Source: DATHWB01 sp040902855
GTDB lineage: Bacteria > Actinomycetota > Acidimicrobiia > Spongiisociales > ZC4RG35
Direction of reading: 5' to 3'
Length of the DNA stretch: 14,290 bases
NCBI GenBank assembly: GCA_040902855.1
Contig: JBBDWN010000147.1
Span: forward strand, 1 to 14,290
In this document: piece by piece, positions 7,707 through 14,235 of the stretch
Layout: the number at the start of each line of letters is the position of its first letter
How positions within the stretch are numbered: the first letter of the stretch is position 1
Position numbers and translations under genes: made by a program
Notes under the pieces: model-generated
Told to the model about the DNA's origin: nothing
The model's input: only the letters and a program-made list of their open reading frames with translations
The model's database searches: none

Positions 7707-8198
7707 TCAGTCGGGCCGCTTGTGCATGAGCGCGTTGCGGATGGCCTGGCAGACCAGGACGTCACCCTGCTTGTACGCCCGGTGCTCCAGCTTCACGATT
7801 CCCTGGGATGGGCGGGAGGACGACGGGCGGGCCTCGAGGACCTCGCTTTGGACTCGGATCGTGTCACCGTGGAAGACGGGGGCGGGAAAGGCGATCTCTT
7901 CGAAGCCGAGATTGGCGACGGTCGTGCCGAATGTGAGTTCATGGATGCTGAGTCCGATCACCAGCGCGAGGGTGAACATCGAATTGACGAGCGGCTGACC
8001 GAACTCCGTCTCGGCTGCGTATTCGAAGTCGAGATGCAGCGCCGCCGGGTTCATCGTCACCGCCGAGAACAGGACGTTGTCCGACTCGGTGATCGTTCGT
8101 CTGATGGCGTGGTCGACGATCAGACCGGGGACGAGATCCTCGAACCACTTGCCCGTCACGGGGCGGGGTGTCACGGGAGGCAGTCCCAGTGGCTCCAT
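7707..8198 (-). CDS. MaoC/FkbR2-type acyl dehydratase (3-methylglutaconyl- or mesaconyl-CoA hydratase-like)
   Basis: A hot-dog-fold (R)-specific enoyl-CoA hydratase of 163 residues. The family signature is visible as ITESDNVLFSAVTMNPAALHLDFEYA (36-61), with Asn50, His55 and Asp57 in the positions of the MaoC hydratase motif. It is followed by TEFGQPLVNSMFTLALVIGLS, the VANLGFEEIAFPAPVFHGDT block and a C-terminal RNALMHKR. This arrangement fits the mesaconyl-CoA hydratase/FkbR2 subgroup that includes M. tuberculosis Rv2499c, which lies beside the equivalent lyase, dehydrogenase and carboxylase genes. Its likely job here is hydration of 3-methylglutaconyl-CoA to HMG-CoA. Unlike in M. tuberculosis, the gene is on the strand opposite its pathway partners, across the repeat. 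ATG 8198 overlaps the upstream gene by 28 bp. GTG 8174 would give an exact 4-bp GTGA overlap and 155 residues and may be the real start. Neither has a clear ribosome site. Confidence 0.88.
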   Translation of the reverse strand: MEPLGLPPVTPRPVTGKWFEDLVPGLIVDHAIRRTITESDNVLFSAVTMNPAALHLDFEYAAETEFGQPLVNSMFTLALVIGLSIHELTFGTTVANLGFEEIAFPAPVFHGDTIRVQSEVLEARPSSSRPSQGIVKLEHRAYKQGDVLVCQAIRNALMHKRPD

Positions 8199-8782
8199 CC
8201 GCCGGGCAATTCGTAGAGCATCCAGGCGGCGACGGCGATATTGGCCTCTGGATCGAAGACCGATGCCTCCGGGAATCCCGCTTCGGTTGAGTACTCAGCC
8301 CAATTCTCAGGCAAGTGCTGGAACAAGCCAGATGCGCCAGTCGCCGGGTTGATGGTGCTCGGGTTGAACGCTGACACGCACCAGGCGACACGAATTGCGC
8401 GGTTCACGTCTGCAGCCTCGAAGTGCTCGGTGACGAGAGCGCGCATCTCGGTTTCGGACAGATAGCCGCTGCGCACGTATACGCCGCCCTGCTTGTCGGA
8501 CGGCTCGGTTGGGGGGGCGACCCGCAATGAGAGCCCGACTGCATCTCCGCCTGCTGCTGTCGGGTCCAAGGCGAGCCCGGCGGTTGACGACGTGGTTTCC
8601 GCGCTACCGACGAACGAGAGGGCGGCGACGGCTCCGGCAGTGCGACCGACGTCGGCGCTCAGGATCGATGTCACCGCTGAGGCGTCGGTCTGGTCATCCG
8701 CCGAGAAGGCCGCAAAACCGGCGACCACCAGCATCGAAACCAGGATCCAACCGGCCAGGAGGCCGATGCGAGCGAAACGCAT
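8171..8782 (-). CDS. Secreted or anchored lysozyme/SLT-like protein with altered active site
   Basis: A 203-residue protein. It starts with a signal peptide or membrane anchor (MRFARIGLLAGWILVSMLVVAGFAAF, 1-26), then a low-complexity Ala/Ser/Thr-rich stretch to about residue 100. A C-terminal lysozyme-like domain (about 106-203) contains CVSAFNPSTINPATGASGLFQHLPENW (135-161), FDPEANIAVAAWMLYE and a final WSHWDCLP. This matches soluble lytic transglycosylase/goose-lysozyme type domains of Actinobacteria. In those, the segment equivalent to CVSAFNP normally carries the catalytic glutamate directly after the cysteine (CES-type). Here it is Val136 (codon GTG at 8377-8375). Cys135 and Cys201 could form a disulfide. 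I chose ATG 8782 because it begins the hydrophobic leader. The frame is open further upstream but has no protein-like sequence there. The stop overlaps the MaoC hydratase gene. Peptidoglycan binding is likely, whereas catalysis is doubtful. Confidence 0.78.
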   Translation of the reverse strand: MRFARIGLLAGWILVSMLVVAGFAAFSADDQTDASAVTSILSADVGRTAGAVAALSFVGSAETTSSTAGLALDPTAAGGDAVGLSLRVAPPTEPSDKQGGVYVRSGYLSETEMRALVTEHFEAADVNRAIRVAWCVSAFNPSTINPATGASGLFQHLPENWAEYSTEAGFPEASVFDPEANIAVAAWMLYELPGGWSHWDCLP

Positions 8783-8912
8783 ACCGTCGAATAACACTCT
8801 GAAACTCTGCCCTCGGAAGATCTGTCCGCCGGGGTGGGGACGTAGGACTGGAAGCCTATGACCGGTGCGCGACGCCTCGCAAACCGAATTGGGGGTCTTG
8901 TCGGTCGCTGTT

Positions 8913-10025
8913 TCAGGTCTGTAGGCGTCGTTCGAGGATCTCGACGACCCGCATCCATGCCGGATCGGAGCGCTCGAGGAACTCGAAATGCCCGACGCCT
9001 TCCAGTTCGATGTACTCACACTGGTCGTTGACGTCCGCATACCGGCGAGCCTGAGCGACAGGTACGCGGTCGTCGGCGGTTCCGTGCACGACGACGGCTT
9101 CACCGGCGGCGGCGTGGACGATGGGCGATGCGTCCGCCGGAGAAGCACCGCCCAGGAAGGCTCGCGCCGCGCCGCTGCCGATGTCCTCGGCCAGGGCATG
9201 CTCCATGTCGAGTACGCCGCCGAGGCTCACGGGGAGGTACAGGGCTGAAGTGCCCGTCTGCGCCATCAGCGCGAGGTGACCGCCCGCCGAGTGACCGACG
9301 ACTGCCAAGGCTTCGAGGTTTGCAGTCGTCCGAAAGTGCTCGATCGCCTGTGTCACGTCGTGCACTGTCACCGGCCACCCTCCACCCGTCCCCAACCGTC
9401 GGTATTCCACGTTGGCCGAGTGGAACCCGCGTTGCGCCAGGTCCACCGCGAGGCCATCCATGATGTCCCTCGTCCACATGTGTCGCCAGAATCCGCCGTG
9501 CACGAGCACGACACCGACTCGCCTGTCCTCGGGCGCCGGGCGGCGGACATCCATCACACCGTCTGCGTGATCCGCGTACCGGACGACCTCTGCCGGCCAC
9601 TCGCGGCGATGGAAGAGATGGCGGATGGCCCAGCGATATCCATCGGTTCCGCGTCCGTAGATCGTCGCCACACACGCAGGACGCACGACAGACTTCTGTC
9701 GCCATTCCTCACGCTCGGCGACGTTGGAGATGTGGACTTCGACGGTGGGGATCCCGATGGCGTCGATGGCGTCGTGCAATGCGTAGGAGGTGTGGGTGTA
9801 GGCACCCGGATTGAAGACGATTCCGTCGTACACGGCATCGTGGAGAGTGTCGATCAGTGCGCCCTCGTGATTGGACTGAGCGGTCTCGATCTGAACACCG
9901 AGTTCCGCCCCCCAGCGGCGGCAGGCGTCCTCCACATCGGCGAGCGATTGGGACCCATAGGTTTCGGGGTCGCGAGTTCCCAACAGGTTGAGGTTCGGTC
10001 CGTTGAGGATGAGATAGCGGTCCAC
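8913..10025 (-). CDS. Fusion: type II 3-dehydroquinate dehydratase + alpha/beta hydrolase
   Basis: A 370-residue two-domain protein. Residues 1 to about 140 form a complete AroQ-type dehydratase (3-dehydroquinate to 3-dehydroshikimate): NGPNLNLLGTRDPETYG (8-24), with the expected Arg18 and Tyr23, FNPGAYTHTS with Asn72 and His78, VEVHISN with His98, then REEWRQKS with Arg105 and Arg109. Residues from about 145 to 370 form an alpha/beta hydrolase resembling the kynurenine formamidase/esterase group: oxyanion HGGFW (176-180), nucleophile elbow GHSAGG with Ser246, acid in HGTADD (Asp318 or Asp319), and His346 in GVGHFEF. Both active sites look intact and almost no linker separates the domains. 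I chose GTG 10025 because it immediately precedes the conserved DRYLILNGPN. The open frame extends to 10310 but overlaps the upstream gene. The gene lies 19 bp after the lipoate-family gene. A frameshift-free single frame covers both domains. The hydrolase substrate is unknown. Confidence 0.85.
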   Translation of the reverse strand: MDRYLILNGPNLNLLGTRDPETYGSQSLADVEDACRRWGAELGVQIETAQSNHEGALIDTLHDAVYDGIVFNPGAYTHTSYALHDAIDAIGIPTVEVHISNVAEREEWRQKSVVRPACVATIYGRGTDGYRWAIRHLFHRREWPAEVVRYADHADGVMDVRRPAPEDRRVGVVLVHGGFWRHMWTRDIMDGLAVDLAQRGFHSANVEYRRLGTGGGWPVTVHDVTQAIEHFRTTANLEALAVVGHSAGGHLALMAQTGTSALYLPVSLGGVLDMEHALAEDIGSGAARAFLGGASPADASPIVHAAAGEAVVVHGTADDRVPVAQARRYADVNDQCEYIELEGVGHFEFLERSDPAWMRVVEILERRLQT

Positions 10026-10044
10026 GACTGCGACGTTACGGCGT

Positions 10045-10794
10045 TCAGGCGGCCGGAGCGATGTGGCCGGGGGCCAGATCTCGACCTTCGGCGACGATCC
10101 AGTCGGGGAGCGAGGTGGGGACAACAGTGTCGTGGAGCGCCAGGCGCGACATGACTGCATCGGCAACATCACTGATCGTGACTGTGGGGACGTGATCGGC
10201 AAGATCGCCTGAGGTGCGCGGATCCCACTCGAGTTCCAGCGCTTGGTAGACGGGGATGAGGACATCGGCGATCCTTCGACCACCGTCGACGACGATGACG
10301 CCCCCGACATGCGCAGCTCCCCGCACCAGACGCTGGCCGACTCCCATCACCTTTGCGACGCCTCCGACGTTGACGCTGTACGCACCCGGGCAGTACTCGC
10401 CGGGTAGCTCGCCGACCCGGGCGTCCGCCCCCAAATCCCGGAAGGAATCGACGAGTATGCGGCTGATGGTTTCGAACCGCTCGGTGATTCCTTCCCTCGG
10501 CTGCGAGACAGGAACTGCCCAGGAGAAGGCGAGGGTGTCCTCGTGAAAGACGGCGGCGCGTCCACCGGCGAGCCGCTCCACTGCGAGATACCCGGCGTCA
10601 TGGGCCGCACGCACTGCTTCGGCGTATTCCGGTGCCAGCCGATCCTGTCGTCCGAACGCCACGATCCTGGTTGCCCGATGGAGACGGAAAGTCTCGCCGA
10701 GCCGGCTATCGCCAACCGCGCGGACGATGGCGTGGGAGATGCCCGTGTCGAGGGCTGGTTCGTCCGGGTGCGAAGCGTCGATCGCGTGGATCAC
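10045..10794 (-). CDS. Lipoate ligase / lipoyl amidotransferase family protein (BPL/LplA/LipB fold)
   Basis: A 249-residue enzyme of the family that attaches lipoyl or octanoyl groups to lysines of 2-oxoacid dehydrogenase and glycine-cleavage proteins. Family motifs are RLAGGRAAVFHEDTLAFSW (74-92) and NVGGVAKVMGVGQR, with the conserved Lys148 that contacts the acyl-adenylate. GEYCPGAYSVNV (132-143) places a cysteine (Cys135) before that lysine. A CPG(S/A)-type segment there is a feature I associate with LipL/LipM-like acyltransferases that use a cysteine nucleophile, so an amidotransferase is a real alternative to an ATP-dependent ligase. The start is GTG 10794, with no obvious ribosome site, consistent with a leaderless transcript. 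The gene is divergent from the ABC transporter and followed after 19 bp by the dehydratase/hydrolase fusion, so the two are probably co-transcribed. Its acceptor protein is not in the window. Confidence 0.82.
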   Translation of the reverse strand: MIHAIDASHPDEPALDTGISHAIVRAVGDSRLGETFRLHRATRIVAFGRQDRLAPEYAEAVRAAHDAGYLAVERLAGGRAAVFHEDTLAFSWAVPVSQPREGITERFETISRILVDSFRDLGADARVGELPGEYCPGAYSVNVGGVAKVMGVGQRLVRGAAHVGGVIVVDGGRRIADVLIPVYQALELEWDPRTSGDLADHVPTVTISDVADAVMSRLALHDTVVPTSLPDWIVAEGRDLAPGHIAPAA

Positions 10795-10857
10795 GTCGAG
10801 AGGCTACGTCGCGACCGGGGGTAACCTCCGGCAGTCCCCGACCCTGCGAGTCTCGCG

Positions 10858-10944
10858 ATCTTTCATTCCGGTGGCTGGTACAGCTATCTCCAATATGACG
10901 AGGAGGCCGACCGGCCGTCCGTCGACCGCCGTCTGCTCCGCCGC
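10858..10944 (+). other. In-frame upstream extension of the ABC exporter without an ordinary start codon
   Basis: After an in-frame stop at 10822-10824 the ABC frame stays open. From the ATC at 10858 it reads FHSGGWYSYLQYDEEADRP followed by SVDRRLLRRV into the annotated GTG. Third codon positions are almost all G or C in the 10897-10944 part, as in the coding genes around it, and the peptide resembles the usual N-terminus of this exporter group. No ATG, GTG or TTG occurs in this frame before 10945. ATC 10858 is the most plausible non-standard start. A lost start codon or a sequence error is equally possible. Confidence 0.6.
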
Positions 10945-12765
10945 GTGTGGTCCTACGGGCGGCCGTATCGCTCGGCGCTCATCGGAGTGTTGTCCACCGT
11001 CTTCCTGATCTCCGGCCTGACCGTGATCCCCCCGATCATCACGCGAGAGTTGGTGGACGTCGCCCTCCCGGAAGGCGATCTTGGGCTTCTCACGCTCCTC
11101 GGAGCGGGCATGGTGGCGGTACCCCTGGCGAACTCGGCCATCGGACTGGCTCAGCGTTATTGGTCGTCACGGGTGGGGGAGGGGATCATCTTCGATCTCC
11201 GCCGCGAGCTCTACGAGCACCTGCAATCCATGTCGCTCCGCTTCTTCACTGCCACGAAGACCGGGGAGTTGATCTCGCGACTGAACAGCGACGTCGTCGG
11301 TGCCCAACAGGCGATCACGGGCACGTTCGTTTCGATTCTCTCGAACATCGTTTCGGTGATCTTCATCTTGATCGTGATGGTGCAGGCAGACCTGATGCTC
11401 ACCCTCTTGGCGGTTGCCGCCCTCCCGCTCTTCATCTTGCCTGCCCGACGCATTGCCAGGGTTCTGCGCTCCATCACGGAACAGCAGATGGAGCACAACG
11501 CCGGCATGTCGGCGATCCTCCAGGAGACGTTCAACGTCAGCGGCGCTCTGCTCGTGAAGCTCTTCAACAGGAGTGGTACGGAGTCGAACAAGTACGCCCA
11601 CGAGGCCGGTGCGGTGCGCGATCTCGGCGTGCGCAGGGCGATGATCGGCCGGTGGTTCTTCGCCGGGCTGGGCCTGGTCAGCGCGGTCGGCACTGCCGTC
11701 GTGTGGTGGGTCGGTGGCTACCTGGTCATCACCGAACCCGAGCGGGTGACGATTGGAACCCTGGTCATGTTCGCTGGGCTGCTCGCCCAGCTCTATGGAC
11801 CGCTCTCAGCCATTTCGAACAGCCGGGTGGAGTTCGCAACGTCGCTCGTCAGCTTCGAGCGGGTCTTCGAGGTACTCGATCTGTCCTCCGATCTTCCCGA
11901 GGCGCCGAACGCCGTCGACCTCGGCGTCGCTCAGGGCGAGGTGGAGTTCGACCATGTGTTCTTCACCTACCGCTCGGACGGCCCTGAGGGCCTCGACGCC
12001 GTCAAGCGGCTCAGACGATCCGGCCGGGGAGCGACATTCGACGACTCACCGGTCGCCATGTCATCGACTCGGGAGTGGGCGATCGAGGATCTGTCCTTCC
12101 GTGCCGAGCCCGGTGAGCTGGTCGCGCTCGTCGGTCCGTCCGGAGCGGGCAAGACCACGATTTCGTATCTGCTGCCGCGTCTCTACGACGTGACGCGTGG
12201 CCGGGTGATGGTCGACGGTCACGATGTGCGCGACGTGACGCTCGGCTCGCTCGCCGACGCCATCGGGATCGTCACTCAGGAGACCTACCTCTTTCACGAC
12301 ACCATCGCCGCCAACCTGCGTTACGCCCGTCCGGATGCCACGCTCGACGAGCTCGAAGAGGCAGCGAGGGCCGCCAACATCCATGAGTTCGTCGCGTCGC
12401 TCGATCAGGGTTACGACACGGTCGTCGGTGAACGCGGGTACCGCCTGTCAGGTGGCGAAAAGCAGCGCATCGCCATTGCCAGGGTGATCCTCAAGGATCC
12501 GCGGATTCTCGTGCTCGACGAGGCCACCAGTCACCTCGACACGCGTTCGGAGGCGCTCATTCAGGACGCGCTCGAGCGTCTCATGCTCGAGCGGACCTCC
12601 CTGGTGATCGCCCACCGCCTCTCCACGGTGCAGAGGGCGGACCGAATCCTCGTGATCGACGAAGGACGCCTGGTCGAATCCGGGACCCACGAAGAGTTGC
12701 TCGCCCAAGGCGGTTTGTACGAGACGCTACATCGGACCCAGTTCCGAGGGGCGGCGGCACGTTGA
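10945..12765 (+). CDS. ABC exporter half-transporter (membrane domain fused to ATPase)
   Basis: A membrane-embedded exporter subunit (606 residues from GTG 10945) that would work as a dimer. The first half is a type-I exporter membrane domain with about six helices (LIGVLSTVFLISGLTVIPPI, the TGTFVSILSNIVSVIFILIVMVQADLMLTLLAVAAL region, and others). The ATPase half has Walker A GPSGAGKTT (397-405, Lys403), Q-loop VTQETYLF, signature LSGGE (501-505), Walker B ILVLDE (521-526) and His557 in the H-loop (AHRLS). About 35 extra residues lie between the A-loop (FTYRSD) and the core ATPase fold, as in a group of actinobacterial exporters. The real N-terminus probably lies upstream. From about 10858 the same frame encodes GGWYSYLQYDEEADRPSVDRRLLRR, a typical leader for this group, but without ATG, GTG or TTG. 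Substrate unknown. The stop overlaps the next start (TTGA at 12762-12765). Confidence 0.9.
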   Translation: MWSYGRPYRSALIGVLSTVFLISGLTVIPPIITRELVDVALPEGDLGLLTLLGAGMVAVPLANSAIGLAQRYWSSRVGEGIIFDLRRELYEHLQSMSLRFFTATKTGELISRLNSDVVGAQQAITGTFVSILSNIVSVIFILIVMVQADLMLTLLAVAALPLFILPARRIARVLRSITEQQMEHNAGMSAILQETFNVSGALLVKLFNRSGTESNKYAHEAGAVRDLGVRRAMIGRWFFAGLGLVSAVGTAVVWWVGGYLVITEPERVTIGTLVMFAGLLAQLYGPLSAISNSRVEFATSLVSFERVFEVLDLSSDLPEAPNAVDLGVAQGEVEFDHVFFTYRSDGPEGLDAVKRLRRSGRGATFDDSPVAMSSTREWAIEDLSFRAEPGELVALVGPSGAGKTTISYLLPRLYDVTRGRVMVDGHDVRDVTLGSLADAIGIVTQETYLFHDTIAANLRYARPDATLDELEEAARAANIHEFVASLDQGYDTVVGERGYRLSGGEKQRIAIARVILKDPRILVLDEATSHLDTRSEALIQDALERLMLERTSLVIAHRLSTVQRADRILVIDEGRLVESGTHEELLAQGGLYETLHRTQFRGAAAR

Positions 12766-13679
12766 ACCCGGCGATGGTCGAAGAGGCGGCCGCGCGCATC
12801 GCGGGCCGGGTGAGACAGACGCCTGTGATCACCACCGAGTTCGAGGGACGCCGAGTCCACTTGAAACTCGAGCTGCTGCAGTACACGGGATCGTTCAAGC
12901 CGCGCGGGGCCTTCAACAGGGTTCTCGGCGAGGCGGAGATCCCGGCTGCGGGAGTTCTCGCTGCCTCCGGCGGTAATCACGGCGCAGCCCTCGCCTACGT
13001 GGCTTCCACTCTCGGGATCCCATGTGAGATTTTCGTGGCGGAGGTCACTCCCGAGATAAAGCGCAAGAACATCGCCCGATACGGAGCGACGGTCACGGTG
13101 GGAGGACCGCAGTATTCGGACGCGCTCGCCGCCTCGTTGGAACGGGCCGTAGAGACGGGGGCGCGCGAGATCCACGCCTACGACCATCCCGCCACCGTGG
13201 CCGGACAGGGCACGATGGCGAGGGAACTGGGCAGACAGGTCGAGAACATCGGGACGGTGTTCATGGCTGCCGGGGGCGGGGGTTTCATCGCCGGTGCGGC
13301 CGGCTGGTGGGAGGGTGCCGTGGACCTGGTCGCGGTCGAGCCGATCGGTGCACCGACGATCCACGCCGCGATGGCCGCCGGCCATCCGGTTCCCGTCGAG
13401 GTGTCGTCCGTCGCCGCCGACAGTCTCGGATCCAAGATCGTGGGGGAGGCGCCGTTCGACGCCATTTCCCGGGGCGTCACTCACAGCGTGCTCGTCGCCG
13501 ACGACGACATTCGTGCCGCTCAGCGCTTCCTGTGGGACGAGTTCCGGCTCGTGGTCGAACCGGGAGGGGCGGCCGCGCTGGCTGCCTTGCACACCAAAGC
13601 GTTCGAGCCCGAACGGGCCGGCGAAGTGGTGGTCGTCGTGTGCGGTTCCAACTGTGACCCGAACACCGTCACCGGCTGA
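12762..13679 (+). CDS. PLP-dependent threonine/serine dehydratase family protein
   Basis: A fold-type II pyridoxal-phosphate enzyme of 305 residues, probably a threonine or serine ammonia-lyase (giving 2-oxobutyrate or pyruvate plus ammonia) or a related beta-eliminase. The PLP lysine is Lys46 in YTGSFKPRGAFN. SGGNHG (69-74) is the family's asparagine loop that holds the cofactor ring. AAGGGGFIAGAA is the phosphate-binding glycine loop, and the C-terminal VVVVCGSNCDP contacts the pyridine nitrogen. There is no C-terminal ACT regulatory domain, so the protein resembles the short catabolic type. The start is TTG 12762, overlapping the ABC stop, with GAGGGG (12746-12751) about ten bases upstream. 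ATG 12774 is an alternative that would remove four residues. It is probably translated from the ABC exporter mRNA. The functional link between them is unclear. The stop lies 6 bp from the convergent small gene. Confidence 0.88.
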   Translation: MNPAMVEEAAARIAGRVRQTPVITTEFEGRRVHLKLELLQYTGSFKPRGAFNRVLGEAEIPAAGVLAASGGNHGAALAYVASTLGIPCEIFVAEVTPEIKRKNIARYGATVTVGGPQYSDALAASLERAVETGAREIHAYDHPATVAGQGTMARELGRQVENIGTVFMAAGGGGFIAGAAGWWEGAVDLVAVEPIGAPTIHAAMAAGHPVPVEVSSVAADSLGSKIVGEAPFDAISRGVTHSVLVADDDIRAAQRFLWDEFRLVVEPGGAAALAALHTKAFEPERAGEVVVVVCGSNCDPNTVTG

Positions 13680-13685
13680 TCTGGC

Positions 13686-14039
13686 TCAGGCGGACGGTCG
13701 ACCGGTGAGCGCCGGCTCGCTCGGGGATACCAGCAGGTGCCGCCCGTCATGACTGATCGACAGCCCGGGAGCGGCTTCCAGCCACGTCCGCATCGGGAGG
13801 GCGGCGAGCAGGCCGCGTGATGCGCCGCGAGGTGCGGTGTAGAGCATCACTTCCGGTCCCGGCGTGCTCACTCCGGGGAGCGTCGCGACGAGGTCGAACA
13901 TGCCGAACACATCCGCCATCCCGTCGAACCCTCCGATCGGCGTGCCGTTCCGGAACCACTCGATCGTCCCGCACTCGCCGCACGCGGCGACGCCGATCTC
14001 ACGGTTGACCATCCGAACCACATGCGTGCATTCATCCAT
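13686..14039 (-). CDS. Small hypothetical protein with possible N-terminal zinc ribbon
   Basis: A 117-residue protein I do not recognise. It begins MDECTHVVRMVNREIGVAACGECGTIEWF. Cys4 (with His6), Cys20 and Cys23 form a CxH...CxxC pattern that could bind a metal. The middle (GFDGMADVFGMFDLVATLPGVSTPGPEVMLYTAP) is hydrophobic without a clear transmembrane segment, and the C-terminus is ordinary soluble sequence (LSISHDGRHLLVSPSEPALTGRPSA). ATG 14039 is the natural start. Codon use with G/C at third positions supports a real gene. It is convergent with the dehydratase, 6 bp apart, and its upstream region (14040-14072) abuts the second repeat copy. No function is proposed. Confidence 0.65.
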   Translation of the reverse strand: MDECTHVVRMVNREIGVAACGECGTIEWFRNGTPIGGFDGMADVFGMFDLVATLPGVSTPGPEVMLYTAPRGASRGLLAALPMRTWLEAAPGLSISHDGRHLLVSPSEPALTGRPSA

Positions 14040-14072
14040 GCGCCCAACGTACGGACCAGGTGTGACAGATTC

Positions 14073-14215
14073 TCTCTCCCCCTCGCGACCGAGGCTTTGG
14101 GAGGGAGTGCTGGGGGGAGACAGCCGAGCGCCAGCTCGCTGCGCTCGCGCCCCCCTGGACGATCCACTACGTGTCTCGTCCGTCCCCCCAACGTCGCTGA
14201 CGCTCCTGGGGGGAC
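14073..14215 (-). repeat. Composite G/C-run repeat, copy 2 (inverted relative to copy 1)
   Basis: Read on the minus strand, the order is: the 34-bp GTCCCCCC...GGGGGGAC element (14215-14182), CCAGGGGGGCG (14158-14148), an internal hairpin (CGAGCGC at 14125-14131 pairing with GCGCTCG at 14141-14147), a CCAAAGCCTCG block, and the 21-bp block (14093-14073) that is identical to 7636-7656. This is the same module order as copy 1 but about 65 bp shorter. Copy 1 has extra sequence between the CAAAGCCTCGG and 21-bp modules, which are continuous here. The copy fills the gap between the small hypothetical gene and the right-edge gene fragment. Confidence 0.8.
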
Positions 14216-14235
14216 ACTGAGGCAGAGGGGGGCAG

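Noticed and set aside
7473..8216. A 247-codon plus-strand open frame across the repeat and the MaoC gene
   Set aside because: It is antisense to a clear hot-dog hydratase and partly repeat. No protein family is apparent.
8505..8525. G-run similar to the repeat modules within the lysozyme-like gene
   Set aside because: It encodes a Pro-rich linker (APPTEPS) and shares only a G run with the repeat, which is expected by chance at this base composition.
8783..8912. Possible riboswitch upstream of the lysozyme-like gene
   Set aside because: Cell-wall genes in Actinobacteria are often preceded by a ydaO-type element, but I could not match its conserved blocks here. Only a short direct repeat of CAGAGT (minus strand) is visible.
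8783..9199. Upstream extension of the lysozyme-like frame on the minus strand
   Set aside because: It overlaps the hydrolase domain of the neighbouring gene and is low-complexity. The signal peptide begins exactly at ATG 8782.
10026..10310. Upstream extension of the dehydratase/hydrolase frame
   Set aside because: It overlaps the lipoate-family gene in another phase and is low-complexity. The conserved AroQ N-terminus starts at GTG 10025.
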